Source: an uncultured Methanoregula sp. (lineage in GTDB: Archaea > Halobacteriota > Methanomicrobia > Methanomicrobiales > Methanospirillaceae). From it: DNA of 64,000 bases. This document shows positions 1-8,723 of this stretch, one piece after another. Made by a program: the position numbers and the translations under genes. The stretch covers positions 1,034,153 to 1,098,152 of the forward strand of contig NZ_OY759744.1 in assembly GCF_963662735.1 (NCBI RefSeq), read 5' to 3'. The notes beneath the pieces are model-generated. The model made no database searches and was not told the DNA's origin. It saw only the letters and a program-made list of their open reading frames with translations. Each line of letters begins with the position of its first letter. The stretch's first letter is position 1.

Positions 1-1
1 C

Positions 2-652
2 GACGGAAAGTTCATCCTGCTCTATGACTTCGATGACCGCGAGGGAGAGACCGACTTTGCGATCTGTTCCGATGCGGTGACGCCCAAACATATCGTCCAG
101 ATGAGAAAAGACGGCGGTGGCCTGATCTGTACCGCGGTCCACCCGGTGGCAGCACGGCGCCTTGGCCTGCCGTTTGCAAGCGATGCCCTCCGGGCCATCG
201 CGGTCGCCGAGCGTGAGGGGGATATCCCGTACGACCGGAAGAACCACTCCTCGTTCTCGCTCTGGGTAAACCACCGGAATACGTTTACCGGTATCACTGA
301 CAGGGACCGGACCCTGACGGTAAATGCGATTGCCGAGCAGGTGAAGCGGGCGCTCAATGGCGGGGATGTCAACTTCCACGAAACCTTCCGCACCCCTGGG
401 CACATGGCGCTCCTGCGAGCCGCGGACGGCCTCCTCGACCAGCGGCGGGGACAGACCGAACTGTCGGTTGCAATGGCGGAGATGGCAGGAGTGACACCCT
501 CCATCACGATCTGCGAGATGCTGGACGATGAATCCGGCTACGCCCTCTCAAAAGCCGATGCAAAACTCTATGCACGGAAACACGGGCTCGTGTTTGTTGA
601 AGGACCCGAAGTGCTGGAGCGGTGGGAAGCGGATAAAGGCGCTTCCCGCTGA
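2..652 (+). CDS. ribB: 3,4-dihydroxy-2-butanone 4-phosphate synthase (5' partial)
   Basis: Makes 3,4-dihydroxy-2-butanone 4-phosphate from ribulose 5-phosphate for riboflavin synthesis in the cytoplasm. The frame is open at the window edge, so the start lies upstream; 216 residues are visible. Family features are the acidic loop DFDDREGETDF, the segment RKDGGGLICTAV, TGITDRDRTLT and the RTPGHMALLRA stretch. One oddity: where the family has RGHTE, with a metal-binding histidine, this protein reads RRGQTEL (about residue 148 of the visible part), so the histidine is glutamine. The rest of the family signature is intact, so the family call is firm, but activity with a Gln ligand is not proven. 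T-rich sequence at 710-716 may end the transcript. Confidence 0.9.
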   Translation, partial: DGKFILLYDFDDREGETDFAICSDAVTPKHIVQMRKDGGGLICTAVHPVAARRLGLPFASDALRAIAVAEREGDIPYDRKNHSSFSLWVNHRNTFTGITDRDRTLTVNAIAEQVKRALNGGDVNFHETFRTPGHMALLRAADGLLDQRRGQTELSVAMAEMAGVTPSITICEMLDDESGYALSKADAKLYARKHGLVFVEGPEVLERWEADKGASR

Positions 653-862
653 TCTCAGGACAGGGGACATCAACCCCATTCCCGTTACCCGTTTAGTTCA
701 GATCTGATACGTTTTTTCGTCTTTGCGTACATCAAAACGCTGCACACAGGGTGATCGCATCCTGAAATATGCGGGATATCCGGAATCTTTTCTCGTTCCC
801 TCATTTAAGTCCCGAATCAGGGAATGAATTAAAAAAGCGATGTAATGGAGGATATCCCCTAA

Positions 863-3202
863 TCAGGATTCCTCGACTGGTGTCGCACTGACAGGCATTT
901 TTCCGGCTTTTCTTTTATCGAGCCACTCGGTCAGTTCACCCATCAGGGAGAGCACTGCCGGCATGATGAATATCGCACCGATCAGCGAGAATGCCACGGC
1001 GATCAGGGTCGAGGTACCGAAATTGCTGATGATGGGGAATGTTGCGAGGCAGAGCGCCGAGAACCCGAAGAACGTTGCAAGACCGGATACCGTGATGGCA
1101 CTGCCGATCTTCTTGACGCTCTCCTGGATGGCGGCGATATGGTCGTGCAGTCGTTCCTCTTCCTCTGCATACCGTTCCATGACCAGGATGGTATACTCTG
1201 CTGCAACACCGATCGTCATGGATCCCAGTGTTGCCGTGAGCGGGTTGTAGGTGAGGCCTATCAAATTCATCATGACCGCGTTCCAGCCCACCACAAATAT
1301 GATCGGGATGATCGGCGAGACCGCATGGAGATGCCGGTACACGACAATGAGGAAGACGAAGACGAAGATGAACCCGAGATAGGTCATCGTGTCCTTGGAA
1401 TCTGACATTGACTTGAGGAGGGTGGTCATGACCTCGAAGTTACCGGCAGGATTTACCGTGATCCCGACCGGGGGTTCGAGGAACGCGATATCCTTGATCA
1501 TCAGTTTTTTCAGGCTGTCTTTCTGCGACATCTCGAGCTTGGTGGTACTGAATTTGACGACCCCGCTCATCGAGCCGCTGAGGTAGGGTTTTTTGGTATC
1601 CACTGGGATCTTTTCCAGTACTGCGTCAAGCTGTGCCTGGGTTTCCGGCATCACACCATTATTATACTGGAGGACGTAGGTGGCGATGCTCGTTGATCCG
1701 GTGAGTTCCGCATGGCGTGAGACCTCGTACGCCTGGAACCCGGCCAGCCATCTCACCGTATCGAGATCCGTGACGCGGGAACCCTGGACATAGAAGTCCG
1801 CGGTATCGGTCGAACCCAGGATACGGCTGACCTTGTCGATATTGATCTTGGCCGGCATATCCGAGGGAACGAACGAGTTCTCGTTGGATTCGACCGGGAT
1901 GGTCGGGTCGATCTGGAACCCGATCATTGCGATGCAGGCTGCGATCAACAGGATCGGAATGGGATTTTTTGCAATCTTCACTGACGTATTGGTGAGGAAA
2001 TCCCCATAGGAAAATGAACTCTTCTTGCTGGTTTTACCGGCATTGCCGTTTTCCGTACCGTCTATAATCGAATCGCAGGCACCCGTTCCTGTTGCATAAC
2101 AGACCTGCGCTTTCTGCGGTTTGGGCTGGTAGTTCAGCAGGAGACCGAGCGTAGGCATACCGATGCAGGAAACCCAGTAGCAGGTGAAGATGCCGATGAT
2201 GGCGACAAGGCCGAACGAACGGATCATCGGGACCGTCGAGACGAACATTGCCAGGAATCCCATGCAGGTTGCAAGCATTGCATACATGACGGCAGGCCCG
2301 GTCTTGGTGACGGTCATGAAGACGGCGTTTTCAAGTGTTCCTTTCCTCGTCTCCTCGTCAAACCGGGCATGGAACTGGATCGCATAATCGATCCCAAGGC
2401 CGATCAGGACCGGGAATGCCCCGATCACCGCCATGTTCAGCTGGATACCGGCAAGACCCATCATCCCGAGCGATGTCACGAGACCGATTGCCACGAGCAG
2501 GACCGGCATGAACCGGTAGCGGACATAGGCAAAGAGGATCCCCATCGTGATGATCATGAGGATCATGGCACCGCCGATGAGAATGCCCATGTTGCTTGAG
2601 AGCCCCGCGCTCATCTGCTTGGAAAATGCCGGTGAACCCGAGATCTCAACTTTTACCCCCGGGGGAGGACTTGATGAATCCACGACTGAGGTTACGGTGT
2701 TGAGTGCCGAGGTCTTGACTGCTTCTGACAATCCCTGGTCCAGCTGAATCTGGACGAGGGTCAGGACATTGGAGGGTGCAACGGTGTTCCGCGTTGCCTC
2801 CGGGAGTGCATTGATGATGCGGTCGATTTCTGCCCGGGATGAAGGGATCGTTCCCCCGTTGGCTTGTTTCAGGACATCGACAACGCTGAGCGAGCTCTTG
2901 ATATTTCTCTGTTGCTTGAGATTTTTCTCAAGATTATCAATATAATTGAGAACTTCGGGACTCAGCGGATCCCCGGCTTCTATGATGAGGATGACCGAGT
3001 CGGACTGGAAGTCCTGGGTATATTTCGACTGGAGGACTCCTTTTGCGGAGTCTTTGTCCATGTACGTCTCCCATCCCGTCTGCATGCTGAGCATGGTCAT
3101 GCCCGCAATGCCGATGCAGAAGATGACAAGGACGAGACCCGCCACCAGCTTCGGTTTACGGATAATCGTCTTTGCTATTCCTTCGAAGATCTCGTTGATC
3201 AT
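863..3202 (-). CDS. RND superfamily exporter (HAE3/MMPL-type)
   Basis: A 779-residue integral membrane transporter of the resistance-nodulation-division superfamily, probably driven by an ion gradient and exporting hydrophobic or envelope material. It has the duplicated RND plan: one N-terminal helix (about 17-40), a large outer loop to about 205, five helices to about 360, then a second helix/loop/five-helix half. The helix-4 motif in the first half reads GLGIDYAIQF and in the second GVAAEYTILV, so each half keeps an acidic residue. It is the last gene of a co-directional set with two secreted COG1361 proteins and lies 115 bp after the second. The substrate cannot be read from the sequence; partnership with the COG1361 proteins is inferred from the operon. 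Confidence 0.88.
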   Translation of the reverse strand: MINEIFEGIAKTIIRKPKLVAGLVLVIFCIGIAGMTMLSMQTGWETYMDKDSAKGVLQSKYTQDFQSDSVILIIEAGDPLSPEVLNYIDNLEKNLKQQRNIKSSLSVVDVLKQANGGTIPSSRAEIDRIINALPEATRNTVAPSNVLTLVQIQLDQGLSEAVKTSALNTVTSVVDSSSPPPGVKVEISGSPAFSKQMSAGLSSNMGILIGGAMILMIITMGILFAYVRYRFMPVLLVAIGLVTSLGMMGLAGIQLNMAVIGAFPVLIGLGIDYAIQFHARFDEETRKGTLENAVFMTVTKTGPAVMYAMLATCMGFLAMFVSTVPMIRSFGLVAIIGIFTCYWVSCIGMPTLGLLLNYQPKPQKAQVCYATGTGACDSIIDGTENGNAGKTSKKSSFSYGDFLTNTSVKIAKNPIPILLIAACIAMIGFQIDPTIPVESNENSFVPSDMPAKINIDKVSRILGSTDTADFYVQGSRVTDLDTVRWLAGFQAYEVSRHAELTGSTSIATYVLQYNNGVMPETQAQLDAVLEKIPVDTKKPYLSGSMSGVVKFSTTKLEMSQKDSLKKLMIKDIAFLEPPVGITVNPAGNFEVMTTLLKSMSDSKDTMTYLGFIFVFVFLIVVYRHLHAVSPIIPIIFVVGWNAVMMNLIGLTYNPLTATLGSMTIGVAAEYTILVMERYAEEEERLHDHIAAIQESVKKIGSAITVSGLATFFGFSALCLATFPIISNFGTSTLIAVAFSLIGAIFIMPAVLSLMGELTEWLDKRKAGKMPVSATPVEES

Positions 3203-3317
3203 AGATCACTCATCCCGTAATTTTGCCGTTGTGGAGCGATTCTTTCCCGGTGAATCCCGTGAAACCCGCAACAGCAGGGATTACACGGCATCCGGGCATA
3301 CCCTTCGTCCACGGGGA

Positions 3318-4646
3318 TCACCTCATCTTTCTTGAATGATGATATCTCCACAGAACAACTCCTGCCCCAACTATTGCAATGATACCGATAAATAAGATCA
3401 GGTTGGTTGACGACCCCCCGGCATTCCCCGGCCCTGCCAGGGTAACCTGGAGCGGTACCATGATAGTATCGGACTCCTGGCTGTTGCCGAGGGCGTCGCG
3501 ATACCGGATCTCGCTGTCGAACACATACTCCTTTGCTTCCGCTGCACTGTCAATCTGGATATCGTACCGGGCTGTGGCAGATTCGCCGGGCTTCAGATCC
3601 CCGAGAAATGCCGTATTGCTGACGGAACTTGCCGGGTAGTGTGCGGTGAGCCGTGCCTGTGCATTGTATGCCGTGACCACGCCATCGTTCCGGTACCGGA
3701 CATCGATGGTACTTCCGGAACCCGGAGCGAGTTTTGGCTCTGGTGATACCACGACAAATGGCGTCTTACCCAATACCGGGATGCCCACCGTAGTTGACCG
3801 GGACGTGACAACCGTTCCCTCCCGGTTCGTATACGTGACTGCGATATCGATCGGGTACGTCTTGTTCATGGCATCTTTTGCAATGGATACCTTGTACCTG
3901 CATTCCGCCACGCCCCCGCTGGGGAAATCACCGATGAAGATGGTACCGTCAGTTGGTATTACGGGACTGTTCCCGTTCCGGATAATTTTTACTGCAGCCA
4001 TGCTGCCATTTTCCGGGCCGGCATTCTGTACTTTTAAGGAAATGTATCCCTCGGATCCCGCAGTCATCGGTTCCGGTTTTACCTCAAGGACTTCGATCTT
4101 CACCTGGGGTTTGATGTGGACGGTGAGGGGAAACGTATCTTCAGCGGTGTTATACGTGAACTGGAATACATCCCCGGTCTCCTGCTCGATAGGCCGGAGG
4201 TACTGGTATCTGACAGTGACCGGTACCTGGTATTCCCCGGCAGTTGCATTATCCGTGATTTTGGCTGCGAAATTCACGGTGATCGGATTTCCGTTCCCCC
4301 TGATGTCACCTAACATCTGGGGATCGGTCTTGATGATAATATTGTCAGGTGCTGATGCCAGCCCGACGGTCACCTGTTTTGCCGTTGTGGGCAGGTCTTC
4401 AGGTTCGATGGTGCCGTGATCAAGCTGTTTCAGGCCGTTCAGGCCGGTATTTTTAACAAGGATGCGGATCGTTGCGTTCTGTCCCGGTGTAAATTCATTG
4501 ACACCGTCAATGGAAGCGGAGAACACGGGACTTCCTCCCGTGTATTTCGTTGCCGCAAAGACCGGCGCAACAACCGCACTGCCTATGATGAGGGCAATAA
4601 GTACGATTGCAATCCGGCGATACCCGGAAACTCTGGCTGGTGTCAT
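3318..4646 (-). CDS. Secreted COG1361 (CARDB/S-layer-like) membrane-anchored protein
   Basis: A 442-residue exported protein. Residues about 10-32 form a signal peptide ending in VFAAT. The ectodomain has repeated beta-rich Ig-like segments of the COG1361/CARDB type (for example FTPGQNATIRILVKNTG and a second GSEGYISLKVQNAGPENG), and a C-terminal helix (about 415-436) is followed by the basic tail WRYHHSRKMR. It is therefore anchored with its bulk outside. It is a paralogue of the gene just upstream, 9 bp away, and the two precede an RND exporter. It may act as an extracytoplasmic adaptor or envelope component; this role is inferred from context only. Confidence 0.8.
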   Translation of the reverse strand: MTPARVSGYRRIAIVLIALIIGSAVVAPVFAATKYTGGSPVFSASIDGVNEFTPGQNATIRILVKNTGLNGLKQLDHGTIEPEDLPTTAKQVTVGLASAPDNIIIKTDPQMLGDIRGNGNPITVNFAAKITDNATAGEYQVPVTVRYQYLRPIEQETGDVFQFTYNTAEDTFPLTVHIKPQVKIEVLEVKPEPMTAGSEGYISLKVQNAGPENGSMAAVKIIRNGNSPVIPTDGTIFIGDFPSGGVAECRYKVSIAKDAMNKTYPIDIAVTYTNREGTVVTSRSTTVGIPVLGKTPFVVVSPEPKLAPGSGSTIDVRYRNDGVVTAYNAQARLTAHYPASSVSNTAFLGDLKPGESATARYDIQIDSAAEAKEYVFDSEIRYRDALGNSQESDTIMVPLQVTLAGPGNAGGSSTNLILFIGIIAIVGAGVVLWRYHHSRKMR

Positions 4647-4655
4647 GAGGTATCC

Positions 4656-6020
4656 TCACTGAAGTCTCTTCTTTCGGTAGAAGTAATACCCGGCCGCGAT
4701 GATGACGATGATTACTGCAATGAGTCCGGGAATGAGCAGGTTTCCAAAAAGCCCCGTATTTTTACCCGTACCAACAACCACGGTGACCTTCATGGGATCC
4801 GATATCACGGCATTGTCAAGCGCATCGCGGTACCGCACTTCTGAGTCAATACCATACTCTTTGAGGGACGCCGATTTGTCAGCTGTCACGAGGAACGATG
4901 CGGTTTTGGTTTCCCCGGGTGCAATATCCCCGATATATGCGGAATCATCGTTGCTGGTAAAGGGATCCACCAGGCTGATGCGGGCCTGGGCTTCGTATGC
5001 CGTTGCTCCGCCGGTATTAGTATACCTGACGGTAACCACTTTTTTCTGACCGGGTGCAATGGGTTCAGGATCCGGAATTATTGTAAATTCAATCTTCTTC
5101 CCTACAGGGATCCCGATGGTTTCGATCTCGGAGGAGACCGTGTCCCCGTTATGGTCTTCGTATTTCACGTAGAGATCGAGCGGATATGTCTGGGATTCTG
5201 CATCACTTCCTGCTGTTGCCTTGAAAACACAGCTGGCCGTGCCGTTTGCAGGGAAGTCCCCGATATACACGCTTCCCTGCGTGGGTACCACCGGGCTCTG
5301 GCCATTCCGGGCAATCGTGACAATGGCTTTCTTTGCATTTTCATTGCCGATATTCTGTACCACGAGATTGATGTAACCCTCGGTACCGGCATTCAGGTGC
5401 GTGATCTCCTTTGATACAACCCGGGTCCTGACATCCGGCTTGATGTGTACGGGAATTTCATGAATTTCGTTTTTTGTCTTGTACGAATATTCTATGGTAT
5501 CGACACCATACTGGCTGGCATCATACATGTACGTGTAATTCAGTACAACCGGCAGGTAATAGGTGCCCTCGGGGGTGTCTGAAGGAATCCGTACGGTAAA
5601 TGTACCGGTGGCGGTACTGCTTGCTTTCAGGTCGCCGATCATCTGGGGATCTGACTTTATGATAAGGGGGCTGCTGCCGGACTCAAGACTTACCGTGAGG
5701 AATTTTGCCGTATTGGGGAGATCGTCCTGGTTGACGATACTGGACTTTGAGAATTTAAACTCATTCAGGCCGGTATTTTTGATTACGACCGGGATCCTGA
5801 CTTCTGTTCCGGGGGTAAATTCATTGGTCCCGGCAAGAGCTGCGGAAAGCTCGGGACTGCCAGCCATGTATTTATCGCCGGCTTGTGCAGGATTTGCGAT
5901 AATAAACGCGAGTCCTATCCCAACAAGGATCAAAAACCACAGGAGCCTGCTCGTATGATATCGCGCTGGTGTATGGGTAATGCGGTTGTCGGGGAATGAT
6001 GTATTTCTGAACGTATTCAT
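4656..6020 (-). CDS. Secreted COG1361 (CARDB/S-layer-like) membrane-anchored protein
   Basis: A 454-residue paralogue of the following gene and first in the COG1361-COG1361-RND operon. An N-terminal hydrophobic stretch (about 28-47, ending NPAQAGDKY) is a signal peptide after a long basic N-region. The ectodomain carries the same Ig-like units (FTPGTEVRIPVVIKNTG, GTEGYINLVVQNIGNENA) and the protein ends in a helix (LIPGLIAVIIVIIAAGYYF) plus the basic tail RKKRLQ. The two proteins have the same domain order and similar junctions, so an old tandem duplication is likely. An A/T-rich promoter lies about 50-90 bp upstream of the ATG. Confidence 0.8.
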   Translation of the reverse strand: MNTFRNTSFPDNRITHTPARYHTSRLLWFLILVGIGLAFIIANPAQAGDKYMAGSPELSAALAGTNEFTPGTEVRIPVVIKNTGLNEFKFSKSSIVNQDDLPNTAKFLTVSLESGSSPLIIKSDPQMIGDLKASSTATGTFTVRIPSDTPEGTYYLPVVLNYTYMYDASQYGVDTIEYSYKTKNEIHEIPVHIKPDVRTRVVSKEITHLNAGTEGYINLVVQNIGNENAKKAIVTIARNGQSPVVPTQGSVYIGDFPANGTASCVFKATAGSDAESQTYPLDLYVKYEDHNGDTVSSEIETIGIPVGKKIEFTIIPDPEPIAPGQKKVVTVRYTNTGGATAYEAQARISLVDPFTSNDDSAYIGDIAPGETKTASFLVTADKSASLKEYGIDSEVRYRDALDNAVISDPMKVTVVVGTGKNTGLFGNLLIPGLIAVIIVIIAAGYYFYRKKRLQ

Positions 6021-6070
6021 GGCTGCTCACACTGGATCAATTGTAGGTAGTACTGTTGAACAAATTAGTA

Positions 6071-6107
6071 TTAAAATATTACTCTAATGGACTATACATA
6101 TTTATTA
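6071..6107 (-). promoter_or_regulatory. Promoter region of the COG1361-RND operon
   Basis: Very A/T-rich sequence upstream of the ATG at 6020. On the minus strand it reads TAATATTTTAAT (near 6071-6082) and ATAAATATGTATAG (near 6092-6107). The nearer box would place the start near 6050 and give a leader of about 30 nt. The choice between the two boxes is uncertain. Confidence 0.5.
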
Positions 6108-6375
6108 GAAATTGGTGAGTGGATGGATTGCCGGTAGAGAGTAACGCTCCGCAAGAGGGTATTTCCGAAAAACAGGGCCGGAACTACAATGTCCGGGCAT
6201 TTTTGTGAGGAAAATTTACGGAATCCTTCATTTGTGCAATTATTTCCTCCCATCTCTCAAGGAAATTCAGCGCAATACACTGTTGTTTGAACCGCAACCC
6301 GCGATGAATGATTCCAGCATATCCCTGGTTTCATCTGCTGTCAATCCCCCATATGTATTGTCAATAACAAAAATT

Positions 6376-6389
6376 CTTAAATATTTTAA
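6376..6389 (+). promoter_or_regulatory. TATA box upstream of a structured RNA
   Basis: CTTAAATATTTTAA is a strong archaeal-type TATA box centred near 6383. The expected start, about 26 bp downstream, is near 6408, exactly at the 5' strand of the structure annotated at 6406-6474. Confidence 0.5.
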
Positions 6390-6405
6390 CACCATTCTCT
6401 CATTA

Positions 6406-6474
6406 AAGGGAGATCCTGCTGAGATGCAATCTCAAATGGATATGAGGTTTTCATATCCGGACAGCAGATCCCTT
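6406..6474 (+). ncRNA. Candidate structured RNA or 5' leader (three-way junction)
   Basis: The 69 nt can fold as a closed three-way junction. The outer stem is AAGGGA (6406-6411) with TCCCTT (6469-6474), continued by CTGCTG (6416-6421) with CAGCAG (6462-6467) around a 4x1 internal loop. Inside are hairpin GAGAT/ATCTC (6421-6433) and an 8-bp hairpin GGATATGA/TCATATCC with a 5-nt loop (6438-6458). A TATA box lies at the right distance. Going upstream from the PEGA gene (6639), the rest of 6021-6638 holds the two promoters and no convincing gene. It could be a small RNA or a long leader of that gene. No known RNA family was recognised. Confidence 0.4.
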
Positions 6475-6603
6475 ACCAGTAGATCCGTGCCGGAAGGGCG
6501 GCTCATGATCATCACTGCGGGGAGCAATCTTTTCAGCGTGATCTTGTCGCCCTCTGAATACCGTTCACCGGCCCTCAATGGAAACTGTGTAAACGTTCAT
6601 TTT

Positions 6604-6613
6604 GTTATAAAAT
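6604..6613 (+). promoter_or_regulatory. TATA box proximal to the PEGA gene
   Basis: GTTATAAAAT lies 26-35 bp before the GTG at 6639, which predicts a nearly leaderless transcript. A possible ribosome-binding GGAG at 6627-6630 would only be used by transcripts from the upstream promoter near 6376. Confidence 0.45.
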
Positions 6614-6638
6614 AACAATTGTAGATGGAGATCCTAAC

Positions 6639-7373
6639 GTGAAGAATCGTTCCCTGTTTGTCCTTCTCATCATCATTGCGCTGGCCTGTATGCCCGTCAT
6701 CGCAAGCGGTGAGAGTTCAGCTAATTCAACGGTCGTTGTGACAACTATTCCTCCCGTCACAGAATCCGTGGTAAATACTACAACTGCCGTGACAACTGCT
6801 ATACCATCATCCACACCGGGAACCAATACAACGGCTTCCGTTACGCTGGCAGGTGTGACGTCGGTACCTCAGACAACCTCAGTTCCCGTCCAGAATATCA
6901 CGGCAATAACGCCGTCTCCTGTCGGATATACGACGACACCGGTGTCTGTCGGGAATATAACCGCCGCCTCATCCCCCCTTGGTGCCAGTGTCCTGATAGA
7001 TGGGGTTTATTATGGCGTCACCCCCCGGGAGATCAACGGCATTCCCGCCGGAAATCATATTGTGAGACTGACGCTCAGCGGGTACTATGATTATGAAGGA
7101 ACGATCTATGTAGTTCCCGGCCAGGTAAACACCGTCTATGGGACCCTGCCCCCGCTGGGCGGACACGGTGAATCGACGACCGCCCGGACACCGGAAATCA
7201 CTGCTTCTGCAACAACTCCGGTGCCGGCGGTAACCGTTCAGCCCACAACCACATCTTCAGCAGGTGCGCTCGAGAATCCAACCGTGATTGCAGCGATCAT
7301 CGGTATCGTTACCGCATCTATCGGTGCAGCGGCAACCATTTTCACCCATTATGCAAAGCTGAAAAAGGACTGA
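6639..7373 (+). CDS. Secreted PEGA-domain surface protein
   Basis: A 244-residue surface protein with a GTG start. It has a signal peptide (residues 1-24, ending VIASGES), then a Thr/Ser/Val-rich linker (about 25-105) typical of heavily glycosylated archaeal surface proteins. One PEGA domain follows (about 108-172, containing GASVLIDGVYYGVTP, NGIPAGNHIVRLTLSGY and a V-x-PGQV segment), then another Thr-rich linker and a C-terminal helix (about 213-236) with a short charged tail. The PEGA domain is a small beta-sandwich common on methanogen surface proteins and is thought to bind wall or protein partners. It is monocistronic, with a T-run just after the gene. Confidence 0.82.
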   Translation: MKNRSLFVLLIIIALACMPVIASGESSANSTVVVTTIPPVTESVVNTTTAVTTAIPSSTPGTNTTASVTLAGVTSVPQTTSVPVQNITAITPSPVGYTTTPVSVGNITAASSPLGASVLIDGVYYGVTPREINGIPAGNHIVRLTLSGYYDYEGTIYVVPGQVNTVYGTLPPLGGHGESTTARTPEITASATTPVPAVTVQPTTTSSAGALENPTVIAAIIGIVTASIGAAATIFTHYAKLKKD

Positions 7374-7390
7374 AGATACGGGGAAATAAT

Positions 7391-7400
7391 CCTTTTTTTA
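7391..7400 (+). terminator. T-run terminator after the PEGA gene
   Basis: CCTTTTTTTA lies about 20 bp after the stop at 7373, between convergent genes. This is typical of oligo-T archaeal termination. Confidence 0.5.
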
Positions 7401-7428
7401 TCCTGACTTTTTTCCTGAGATACCTTTT

Positions 7429-8268
7429 CTACGCCCCGGGTTTTGTTCCCCACACAAGAAACCCGGTATATCCCGACGAGAACATGCCTCGCTGAGCCCT
7501 GCGTACCAGATCTTCCCAGACCGCGGCAGACTCCGGTCCAGTCAGGACCCCGGACTGCTCCATCCGGTTGAGCAGCATCCGGATATCAAAGACTTTCTCT
7601 GCAAGCGATAGACCCGAGATCGTGAGTGTCTTTGGCTCTGCGTGAACCCCGGTAAGCCCGGCGTTCCGGAAGATACCGGCAAGATCCCTCCCAACCCGGC
7701 CCGAGGCGAAGCTGGTGCTCCAGAACCGGGTAAGCCGGGCCGACGTCTCCCGGCTGCTTGAGGAAATGGAGAGCGTGTCCCAGTCGTTGTCAAAGGCAAC
7801 GAGCGTTCCGCCGGGTGCAGTGACCCGTACGAGCTCCCGGATCACCCGTTCCGGATCATGGACGTGCTGGAGCACCCGGTCGATCCGGCAGGCTGAGAAT
7901 GCGTTGTCCCGGCAGGGGATCTGCGTGAGATCGCCCCGGACGAGCAGGCACCGGTCGCGGTGGGCTGCCGTCCGTTCCGCTGCAGCGGCAAGGAGTACAG
8001 CGCTTGAATCGAGACCGGTAATCATGGTTGCCGGTGGCAGGACGGATGCAAGGGTGCAGAGATCCGTTCCCGCACCGCAGCCGGCATCGAGTACCCGTGC
8101 CGGCCCGGACCTGGCGATGATCCGGTAACTCTCCTCTTTCACGTTACGGAAGAACGGGATATCCGAGAGCAGGTCAAGACACCGGATGCAGGCAGTGGTG
8201 TCGCCCGACCGGTCAACGTCCCGGAAGCCGGTTGCGAGGTACTGGGGTGCGGGAGGATGTTCTGTCAT
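7429..8268 (-). CDS. Class I SAM-dependent methyltransferase
   Basis: A 279-residue soluble Rossmann-fold methyltransferase. Motif I is VLDAGCGAGTDL (residues 59-70), followed by the acidic ribose-binding end of strand 2 (GLDSS), motif II/III RGDLTQIPCRDNAFSAC and the post-III segment LVRVTAPGGTLVAFD. This is the UbiE/Methyltransf_11 pattern for small-molecule substrates. No neighbour indicates the substrate. The next gene upstream on this strand is 455 bp away and the gap contains a G-rich repeated element, so the gene is probably transcribed alone. Confidence 0.82.
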   Translation of the reverse strand: MTEHPPAPQYLATGFRDVDRSGDTTACIRCLDLLSDIPFFRNVKEESYRIIARSGPARVLDAGCGAGTDLCTLASVLPPATMITGLDSSAVLLAAAAERTAAHRDRCLLVRGDLTQIPCRDNAFSACRIDRVLQHVHDPERVIRELVRVTAPGGTLVAFDNDWDTLSISSSSRETSARLTRFWSTSFASGRVGRDLAGIFRNAGLTGVHAEPKTLTISGLSLAEKVFDIRMLLNRMEQSGVLTGPESAAVWEDLVRRAQRGMFSSGYTGFLVWGTKPGA

Positions 8269-8344
8269 CGGGAAAATCTCTGGTGGATCTGTGGGTTGGC
8301 GGAAGATGAAGTATTTTTGTGTGGGTGGGGGACCTCACCGGCAT

Positions 8345-8568
8345 GAGGGGGTCGGATGGGTACCCTGCTGTGGAAGGAAACGTGGTCTTCTGACATTTTT
8401 TCCCCGGTAAAACAGGATCCGGCCGGGACGTAACCGTTCCTTATTTTTATTTTTCCACCTCCGACCCCCCCACCTCCCATCGTATTTTTTTTCAGAATTG
8501 TCCCAGTTTCACGTCATAAATGCGAATGAATTTCCCAATATGGTGAGTGGGGGGGTCGGAGGTGGAAA
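8345..8568. repeat. G-rich intergenic element, copy A (direct-inverted-direct)
   Basis: Three copies of a GGGGGTCG-containing motif: direct at 8345-8363, inverted at 8452-8473 and direct at 8547-8568. The last two are perfect 22-bp inverted repeats enclosing 73 bp. The inner segment contains TTCACGTCATAAA, the reverse complement of a sequence (TTTATGGCGTGAA) at the same place in copy B (47704-47933). Nothing in the 8269-8723 gap looks coding. It could be a degenerate small mobile element or a structured RNA. It is not a normal terminator, because the arms are too far apart. Confidence 0.6.
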
Positions 8569-8723
8569 TGTATACGCGCCGGGGTTGAAGCGAAAGGATC
8601 AGGCATTATTCTGCAATTTTTAAAAATGGGCGGGTTGCCCGGCCCCATTAACGGCGGCATCTGCTCCATGCCCTCCCCGGATGGGAAGGTGCGGCCTTTC
8701 AATAAATAACCCGTTTATTCCGG

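Noticed and set aside
6205..6615. 136-codon open frame upstream of the PEGA gene
   Set aside because: It spans the TATA boxes and the inverted-repeat structure, has no ribosome-binding site and no recognisable domain; the structured-RNA view explains the region better.
8452..8568. Simple rho-independent-like terminator from the 22-bp inverted repeat
   Set aside because: The arms are 73 bp apart, no T-run follows, and the same motif pattern recurs at 47704-47933, so a repeated element is the better reading.
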